Shown piece after piece: positions 5,669 to 9,701 of a DNA stretch of 9,701 bases. The notes below the pieces were generated by a model that saw only the letters and a program-made list of their open reading frames with translations, did not search any database and was not told the origin of the DNA. Position 1 is the first letter of the stretch, and the number at the start of each line of letters is the position of its first letter. The DNA is from Phycisphaerae bacterium (GTDB taxonomy: Bacteria > Planctomycetota > Phycisphaerae > UBA1845 > Fen-1342), in contig JAGVEP010000433.1 in assembly GCA_020058145.1 (NCBI GenBank), positions 1 through 9,701 of the forward strand, given 5' to 3'. Position numbers and translations under genes: made by a program.

Positions 5669-6742
5669 ATGACTTTGCCCGACCTGTCCGAAGAGCCCCG
5701 CGACACGCAACGTCGCCGCGAACGGGGGGCGGCCATCCACGAATTCGCCTCACAATTCCTCGCCGGGGAAAACCAGGACTTCTTTGAGGAACTTTTGCTG
5801 ACGCTTTGCCGTCTGGCCCGCGACGAGGCCGAACGTGGTGATGTCAAGCTAATCAGTAAGGCGTTTGCCGAGTTGCGCTACGCCCTCAAGGTGTTCGCCC
5901 CCTACCACGAAGTCCGCAAAATCAGCATCTTCGGCTCCAGCCGTACGCCGGAGAGCCACCCCGACTACCATGCTGCCGTCACTTTCGCCCGCCGAATGCA
6001 GGAAAGCGGGTGGATGACCATTACCGGGGCCGGCGACGGCATCATGAAAGCCGGCCACGGCGGGGCCGGACGCGCGGCGAGCTTCGGCGTGGCCATCCGC
6101 CTGCCGTTCGAGCAAAGAACCAACGTCATCATCGCCGAAGACGCCAAGCTGGTGAATTTCCGCTACTTCTTCACGCGCAAGCTGATCTTCATGAAGGAGG
6201 CGTCCGCCATCGCTCTCTTCCCCGGCGGCTTTGGCACGCTCGACGAGGGCTTTGAAGCGCTCACGCTCGTCCAGACCGGCAAAACCCCGCTCATCCCGAT
6301 CGTCCTGATCGAGCAACCCGGCGGCACCTATTGGCTCCAGTGGCGGGCGTACGTCGCGGCGGAATTGCTGCGCAACGGCATGATAAACGAAGAAGACATG
6401 CACCTGCTCCGCATCACGGATGACGTCGATGTGGCCGCGCGCGACGTCCTGCAGTTCTACCGGGTGTATCACTCCATGCGGTACGTGGGCGACGACCTGG
6501 TTCTGCGGCTCCGCCGCCGGGTCTGTGCCGCCACGCTGGAGCGGCTGAACGACGAATATGGGCGGATACTCACGGCCGGCCGGGTCGAGCAAGTGGCGAT
6601 TCTGGCTGCAGAAAACGGCGAATATCCCGACCTGCCGCGGCTCAAGCTGCGTTTCGACCGCAAGAGCTCCGGGCTGCTGCGCCGCTGCATTGACCAGCTC
6701 AACCAGGACCCCGAGCCGCCATCGCCGGGGGCAGAGATTTGA
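5669..6742 (+). CDS. Long-form LOG-family nucleotide phosphoribohydrolase-like protein
   Basis: The central domain is a LOG/lysine-decarboxylase-like Rossmann fold: FGSSR (88-92), GAGDGIMKAGHGGAG (120-134), TRKLIFM (169-175) and the hallmark PGGFGTLDEGFE (185-196) with E193. In this family these residues hydrolyse the N-glycosidic bond of nucleoside 5'-monophosphates, releasing the base and ribose 5-phosphate. At 357 residues it is nearly twice the classic LOG length. About 80 residues of helical sequence precede the core, and about 100 residues, basic in part (DDLVLRLRRRVCAATLERL, 275-293), follow it. E. coli PpnN also has flanking domains, but I see no clear match to them. GGGAG (5663-5667) is only one base from the ATG; TTG at 5675 would be ideally spaced, so the true start is uncertain by two codons. 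Confidence 0.85.
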   Translation: MTLPDLSEEPRDTQRRRERGAAIHEFASQFLAGENQDFFEELLLTLCRLARDEAERGDVKLISKAFAELRYALKVFAPYHEVRKISIFGSSRTPESHPDYHAAVTFARRMQESGWMTITGAGDGIMKAGHGGAGRAASFGVAIRLPFEQRTNVIIAEDAKLVNFRYFFTRKLIFMKEASAIALFPGGFGTLDEGFEALTLVQTGKTPLIPIVLIEQPGGTYWLQWRAYVAAELLRNGMINEEDMHLLRITDDVDVAARDVLQFYRVYHSMRYVGDDLVLRLRRRVCAATLERLNDEYGRILTAGRVEQVAILAAENGEYPDLPRLKLRFDRKSSGLLRRCIDQLNQDPEPPSPGAEI

Positions 6743-6787
6743 AGGTTCCGGGTTCAGGCTACCGGGGTGCAGGGGGCCGAGTGCCGC

Positions 6788-6826
6788 GGCGGTGTTGGGA
6801 ATCCCGCCGAATTTACGCCTTTTTTT
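6788..6826 (+). terminator. Possible imperfect terminator after the LOG-family gene
   Basis: GGCGG (6788-6792) can pair with CCGCC (6804-6808), and a run of seven Ts follows at 6820-6826. The stem is short and 11 bases separate it from the T-run, so it is not a textbook intrinsic terminator. It is the only T-run of this kind downstream of the gene. Confidence 0.3.
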
Positions 6827-6854
6827 GACGTCCGCGTGCAAAAACCCCTTGACG
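6825..6854 (+). promoter_or_regulatory. Two TTGACG hexamers upstream of the HU gene
   Basis: TTGACG occurs at 6825-6830 and again at 6849-6854, exactly 24 bases apart, in the AT-richer part of the 296-bp gap before the HU gene. Each is one mismatch from the -35 consensus TTGACA. I do not find a convincing -10 at 16-18 bases from either, so the promoter is only located approximately. A start near 6880 would give a leader of about 160 bases. Confidence 0.35.
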
Positions 6855-6895
6855 GAAGTCGTTTTCTATGCGAGAAGGTGCCTACGCGGTCAGCG

Positions 6896-6967
6896 GCAGA
6901 CGCGGTCGTCTGCAATCGAGTTGGGGCCTCACGCTGCTGAGCGTTGCGCCACGGCTCCTGACTCGAT
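6896..6967 (+). other. Structured leader of the HU gene
   Basis: Within the gap before the HU gene, GCAGACG (6896-6902) and CGTCTGC (6907-6913) form a perfect 7-bp stem with a CGGT tetraloop. Immediately after it, ATCGAGT (6915-6921) pairs with ACTCGAT (6961-6967) to enclose a second GC-rich domain. The remaining sequence up to the ribosome-binding site is unpaired and A-rich. This could be an RNA leader controlling HU synthesis. I do not recognise it as a known riboswitch or ribosomal-protein leader. Confidence 0.35.
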
Positions 6968-7038
6968 GCTGGCCAAGGGTATCGTACATGGGTCCGCTGT
7001 AAGCAAAAAAACCGCGGATCTTTGGAGGTTGAACAACT

Positions 7039-7350
7039 ATGGCGAAGGCGGTAAAGGCACGGACAAAGGGTGAGGTGTACAAGGTTCTGGCAGACGTTGT
7101 CGGTCTGACCCGCAAACAGGTCGCGGGCGTGTTCGACGAGCTCGGCAACATGATCAAGAAGGACCTGACCAAGGGGCCGGGCGTCTTCGCGCTGCCGGGC
7201 CTGGCCAAGATCACCGTCGTCAAGAAGCCGGCGACCAAGGCGCGGAAGGGCATCAACCCCTTCACCAAAGAAGAACAGATGTTCAAGGCCAAGCCGGCCC
7301 GGAAGGTGATCAAGGTCCGCGCCCTGAAGAACCTCAAGGCAATGGTGTAG
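7039..7350 (+). CDS. HU-family DNA-binding protein, divergent planctomycete-like form
   Basis: A 103-residue nucleoid protein of the HU/IHF fold that bends and compacts DNA as a dimer. The helical half (about 8-43, GEVYKVLADVVGLTRKQVAGVFDEL) and the DNA-wrapping arm with KARKGINPFTKEE (67-79) are clear; P74 matches the intercalating proline of the arm tip. The usual GFGTF turn is replaced by LPGLAKITV (52-60), the arm has GINP instead of GRNP, and the C-terminus is extended and basic (FKAKPARKVIKVRALKNLK). It is about 10 residues longer than E. coli HU. Strong GGAGG (7024-7028) lies 10 bases before ATG 7039. The gene is alone, with a long structured leader and a palindrome after its TAG stop, fitting a highly expressed, separately regulated gene. 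Confidence 0.9.
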   Translation: MAKAVKARTKGEVYKVLADVVGLTRKQVAGVFDELGNMIKKDLTKGPGVFALPGLAKITVVKKPATKARKGINPFTKEEQMFKAKPARKVIKVRALKNLKAMV

Positions 7351-7380
7351 TAGCCGAACTCTTCCTTATCACGGCTGAGC

Positions 7381-7398
7381 CGCGGGCTCTGGCCCGCG
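7381..7398. repeat. GC palindrome downstream of the HU gene
   Basis: CGCGGGC (7381-7387) and GCCCGCG (7392-7398) form a perfect 7-bp stem with a TCTG loop, 30 bp after the HU stop. It resembles the stop-codon palindromes but is preceded by TGAGC rather than GTAG. A second, competing inverted repeat, GCGCGGCG (7396-7403) with CGCCGCGC (7427-7434), overlaps it. No T-run follows, so it is a 3'-end structure rather than a clear intrinsic terminator. Apart from these repeats I see nothing in 7351-7476. Confidence 0.55.
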
Positions 7399-7476
7399 CG
7401 GCGTCACCGCGGCCTCTCCCCCGCACCGCCGCGCGGTCTTGGGTCCGCGGCTGGTGTTTTGTGCGCCCGGTTCTGT

Positions 7477-7707
7477 TCAGCGGGGGGCCAGCGCCAAGCG
7501 CAACAGCTTCCGGTCCAAGCTCGCCAGGGGGTATGCGCCGAGGCGGGCGACCGTCACCCACCGTGCCGGCTCGTCCCGGGTCGCACCCGGCGTCGCGCGC
7601 AGCCAGTCACAGGAGTACACGTGGACACGCCACCGCCGGTGGGAGAATTGGTGCTCCACCCGACCGCACGGCGCGCCGTCGGCCAGCGCCGGGGACAAGG
7701 CGCATCT
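7477..7707 (-). pseudogene. Decapitated mutY fragment (C-terminal NUDIX-like domain only)
   Basis: The minus strand encodes about 75 residues that read as the end of an A/G-specific adenine glycosylase: GRVEHQFSHRRWRVHVY, matching the V-R-H-x-F-[ST]-H-x-x-L segment of the MutY C-terminal domain, then ARWVTVARLGAYPLASLDRK, matching the W-V...L...P-L-P...R-K ending. MutY removes adenine mispaired with 8-oxoguanine, and this domain reads the oxidised base. The catalytic HhH domain, the iron-sulphur cluster cysteines and the first half of the NUDIX-like domain are all missing. An in-frame TAA (7708-7710) lies just upstream, and the palindromic array begins 11 bases beyond it. The only near-full start is TTG 7698, without a good ribosome-binding site. 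A small free-standing gene is possible but less likely. Confidence 0.6.
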
Positions 7708-7721
7708 TTACCGGTCTCCCA

Positions 7722-7807
7722 CGGCCGACACGGGGGTCGGCCGCTACGCCTCGGCCGGTACAGAGCCCGGCCGCTACGCCTCGGCCGGTACAGAGCCCGG
7801 CCGCTAC
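7722..7807 (-). repeat. Tandem array of GTAG-palindrome elements (30-bp period)
   Basis: Two identical 30-base units occupy 7741-7770 and 7771-7800, with a partial unit to 7807. On the minus strand each unit is GTAG, C, GGCCGG, an 8-base loop GCTCTGTA, CCGGCC, and the linker GAGGC. A third, diverged element (7747-7722) begins GTAG but has the stem CGGCCGAC/GTCGGCCG (7722-7729, 7736-7743), keeping the pairing while changing the bases. The TAG of the first element (7804-7806) is the murD stop codon, and the last element ends 11 bases before the in-frame stop preceding the mutY fragment. Confidence 0.85.
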
Positions 7808-9189
7808 ACGCGCGCAAGCTGCGCAAATTGCAGCCCGCGCTCACGATAATCGGTGAATTGGTCCCACGACGCGCACGCCGGCGAAAGCAGGACCACGTCG
7901 CCGGCCCGCACCCGCTGCCGACACGCGGCCACCGCCGCCGCCAAATCGCCGCAGTACTCCGCAGTTCCGCCGGCACTCGTGATCGCGTCGACCAGTCCGT
8001 GCCCGGTCTTGCCGATGCACGCGGTGAACTTTGCCCGCCGGGCGGCTTCCCGGGCCACGGGGCGCAGATCGCTGCCCTTGTCGTAGCCGCCGAGGATCAC
8101 GAGCAGCGAGCCCTCAAACGCGGCTAGCGCCGTAAGCGCGGCTTCCGGCGTCGTGGACTTTGAGTCGTCGTAGTACGTCACGCCGTCATGCTCGACGACC
8201 TTCTGCAACCGGTGCGGCAACGCCTCGAAGGTGGCCAGTGCCGCCAGCGCCACGTCGTCCGGCACGCCCAGGCACTTCACGGCCGCCAGCGCCGCCGCGG
8301 CGTTTTCCCGATTGTGCCGCCCGGGGACGTTTAGCCGCAGGTTCTCCCAGCGCTGGGTCAACTCGCCGCGCGTGGCGGTCGGCGTTTCGTCGTCCAGGCC
8401 ATAGGACCAAGGCTCGATCGTGGCGCCGTGCAGCCCCGGAAGCTGCTCCAGCAGTTTCGGCAGGTCGAGTCGGCGGTGGACGATCGCCACATCACACGCA
8501 GGGTCCTGGAACCGCAGGATATTCAGCTTGGCGGCCAGGTAGGCCTCAAACGTCCCATGCCAGTCGAGGTGGTTCGGCGTGATGTCGGTGACCGCGGCTA
8601 CGTGCGGGCTCCAGCGTACCCCCGGCGTGCGCTGGAGCTGAAAGCTCGACAGTTCAAGCACCACGATGTCATCGGCCACGATCTCCGGCAGCGCATCGAG
8701 CAGTGACTTGCCGATATTCCCGCCCACCCACGTCCGCCGGGCGATTGCCTTCCTGCCTTCGTGCCTTCGTGCCTGAGTGCCTACCTGCAAGACGTGCCCA
8801 ATCATCGCGGTCGTCGTGCTCTTGCCCACGGAACCGGTCACGCCGACGCAGCGGGCCGGGCAGCGTTCGACGAACAGGTTTATTTCGGTCGTGATCGGTA
8901 CGTTCGCCTCCCGGGCGATCTGCAGGTACTCCGACGACTCGGGCACGGCGGGGTTGACCACGACCAGGTCCAGCGCCCGGAAGTCACGCTGGTCGTGACC
9001 GCCGAGATGGAGGGCCACGTTCAGGTCCTCTAGCTGGGCGAGCGCGGACTGGAGCTTCTCGGCGGGGGCCTTGTCGGTCAGGAGCACCTTGGCTCCTTGC
9101 GCGACAAGCCAGCGGGTGGCGCCGACTCCGCCGCCGAAGCCGCCGAGCCCCATGACCGTGACGCGTTTGTTTTTCCAGTCCTGGATCAT
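7804..9189 (-). CDS. murD: UDP-N-acetylmuramoyl-L-alanine--D-glutamate ligase MurD
   Basis: MurD adds D-glutamate to UDP-MurNAc-L-alanine in the cytoplasm using ATP, a committed step in peptidoglycan synthesis. The 461-residue product shows all three Mur-ligase domains: N-terminal UDP-binding GLGGFGGGVG (14-23); central ATPase with P-loop GVTGSVGKST (116-125), VGGNIG (155-160), ELSSFQL (179-185) and NHLDWHG (206-212); and C-terminal PGRHNREN (289-296), DDSKSTTP (341-348), GGYDKG (367-372) and SPACASWDQF (436-445). An extra run of about 15 residues (VGTQARRHEGRKAIA, 136-150) between the P-loop helix and VGGNIG comes from an 8-bp tandem repeat. I start at ATG 9187-9189, which places the nucleotide-binding strand at the usual position; no ribosome-binding site is evident. 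Its TAG stop belongs to the palindromic array. No other mur/dcw genes flank it. Confidence 0.95.
   Translation of the reverse strand: MIQDWKNKRVTVMGLGGFGGGVGATRWLVAQGAKVLLTDKAPAEKLQSALAQLEDLNVALHLGGHDQRDFRALDLVVVNPAVPESSEYLQIAREANVPITTEINLFVERCPARCVGVTGSVGKSTTTAMIGHVLQVGTQARRHEGRKAIARRTWVGGNIGKSLLDALPEIVADDIVVLELSSFQLQRTPGVRWSPHVAAVTDITPNHLDWHGTFEAYLAAKLNILRFQDPACDVAIVHRRLDLPKLLEQLPGLHGATIEPWSYGLDDETPTATRGELTQRWENLRLNVPGRHNRENAAAALAAVKCLGVPDDVALAALATFEALPHRLQKVVEHDGVTYYDDSKSTTPEAALTALAAFEGSLLVILGGYDKGSDLRPVAREAARRAKFTACIGKTGHGLVDAITSAGGTAEYCGDLAAAVAACRQRVRAGDVVLLSPACASWDQFTDYRERGLQFAQLARV
8744..8783 (-). repeat. Octamer tandem repeat inside murD
   Basis: Read on the minus strand, five consecutive 8-base units occur: TAGGCACT, CAGGCACG, AAGGCACG, AAGGCAGG, AAGGCAAT (consensus AAGGCACG). 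They code for residues 136-149 of MurD. A period of eight is not a multiple of three, so the units are read in shifting frames, and the resulting peptide has no conserved motif. The ends blend into the gene without a frameshift. Confidence 0.85.
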
Positions 9190-9216
9190 CGTGGCGTTGG
9201 CCGTTACGCTCGGGGT

Positions 9217-9681
9217 ATGAACCCGATCACCGTTCGTCCGGCTACCCTTGTCGACGCCGACACAATCACCGCCTTCAACCAAGCGATCGCGGAGGAGACC
9301 GAGGGGCGGTCGCTGGTTCCCGCGGTCATTGCGCGTGGCGCTGCCCGGCTGCTCGCCGAGCCGGCTCGCGGAGTGTACTACGTTGCCGAGCAAGGGGGGA
9401 GAGTCGTCGGACAGCTTTTGATTACTTACGAGTTCAGCGACTGGCGCGACGGCGTGTTCTGGTGGATTCAGAGCGTCTACGTACACCCCGATTTCCGGCG
9501 GCAGGGCGTTTACCGGGCGCTGCACGAGCACGTGTCCGCGGCCGCCCGTGCGGCGGGCGACGTCTGCGGCCTGCGGCTCTATGTGGACCGCCGAAACACG
9601 CGGGCGCAGGCGGTCTACCGCCAACTCGGGCTGCACCCCGCGGGGTACGAGATGTACGAGGTCGATTGGCACAAGCCGTAG
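9217..9681 (+). CDS. GNAT-family N-acetyltransferase
   Basis: A 154-residue Gcn5-related acetyltransferase, which moves an acetyl group from acetyl-CoA to an amine. The opening ITVRPATLVDADTITAFN is the usual first strand and helix. The acetyl-CoA site is SVYVHPDFRRQGVYRAL (86-102), with RRQGVY in place of the common R/Q-x-x-G-x-G/A. Motif B is LYVDRRNTRAQAVYRQLGL (121-139), including N127 and Y134. Substrate is not predictable; the long acidic region EETEGRS near residues 26-32 and the aromatic FWWIQ (81-85) may line the acceptor site. I start at ATG 9217; GGGG is only one base upstream. It is divergent from murD with only 27 bp between the starts. The TAG stop forms the beginning of another GTAG-palindrome element at the window edge. 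Confidence 0.9.
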   Translation: MNPITVRPATLVDADTITAFNQAIAEETEGRSLVPAVIARGAARLLAEPARGVYYVAEQGGRVVGQLLITYEFSDWRDGVFWWIQSVYVHPDFRRQGVYRALHEHVSAAARAAGDVCGLRLYVDRRNTRAQAVYRQLGLHPAGYEMYEVDWHKP

Positions 9682-9701
9682 CGGCCGGGCTCCGCACCGG
9701 C
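9678..9701 (+). repeat. GTAG-palindrome element at the GNAT stop codon (cut by window end)
   Basis: GTAG (9678-9681) is followed by C, GGCCGG (9683-9688), the 8-base loop GCTCCGCA and CCGGC (9697-9701), where the window ends. The TAG is the GNAT stop codon. It differs from the copy at 1564-1588 by a single loop base over the visible length. Confidence 0.75.

Noticed and set aside
5849..6841. 330-codon minus-strand frame
   Set aside because: Antisense to the LOG-family gene, whose PGGxGTxxE motif is unambiguous.
6868..7002. 44-codon frame starting ATG in the HU leader
   Set aside because: No ribosome-binding site, no recognisable similarity, and it runs through hairpins; a leader peptide cannot be excluded but is not supported.
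7738..7807. CRISPR-like array
   Set aside because: The 30-bp units are directly adjacent with no variable spacers and are palindromic; no cas gene is present.
7459..8127. Plus-strand frames of 130-220 codons crossing the repeat array
   Set aside because: They read through the tandem palindromes and antisense to murD, giving repeated peptides that reflect the 30-bp repeat and not a protein family.
9190..9672. N-terminal extension of murD to 622 residues
   Set aside because: The extra 161 codons are antisense to the GNAT gene; MurD proteins are about 450 residues and the ATG at 9189 fits.

Overview
The window is GC-rich (roughly two thirds G+C by eye) chromosomal DNA that most resembles a planctomycete, probably from an uncultured lineage. 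The main pointers are a HYExAFE-family protein, which I know as a planctomycete family, an HU protein with an unusual core and basic C-terminus, and many short GC palindromes at gene ends. There is no rRNA, tRNA, CRISPR array, phage or transposase gene.

Layout: (1) 1-934, the end of a metal-chelate/cobalamin-type substrate-binding protein overlapping its ABC ATPase. (2) 935-1023, two palindromes. (3) 1024-2226, minus strand: purN followed by the HYExAFE putative nuclease-fold gene, with a palindromic repeat between them. (4) 2431-2835, a small three-helix membrane protein bracketed by two copies of a GGGTGCAACCC palindrome. (5) 2859-3341 minus, tadA; divergent from 3418-3987 plus, a stand-alone cyclodeaminase/cyclohydrolase-type folate enzyme. 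(6) 3984-5501 minus, a cellulose-synthase-like GT2 glycosyltransferase whose stop overlaps that of the folate gene; divergent from 5669-6742 plus, a long-form LOG-family nucleotide phosphoribohydrolase. (7) 6743-7038, a structured leader before an HU gene at 7039-7350. (8) 7351-7803, palindromes, a decapitated C-terminal fragment of mutY, and a 30-bp tandem palindromic array. (9) 7804-9189 minus, murD, carrying an in-frame 8-bp tandem repeat; divergent from 9217-9681 plus, a GNAT acetyltransferase.

Most genes are housekeeping functions in short or single-gene units: purine and folate one-carbon metabolism (purN, cyclodeaminase), translation fidelity (tadA), peptidoglycan precursors (murD), nucleoid (HU). 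They do not form one pathway, and I see no defence or biosynthetic island.

The most unusual content is repeat-related. A family of GTAG-plus-palindrome elements supplies the TAG stop codon of four genes. A tandem array of it sits exactly between the murD stop and a truncated mutY, suggesting repeat-associated deletion. An octamer array (consensus AAGGCACG) has apparently entered murD in frame, between the P-loop and the VGGNIG motif, adding about 15 residues.
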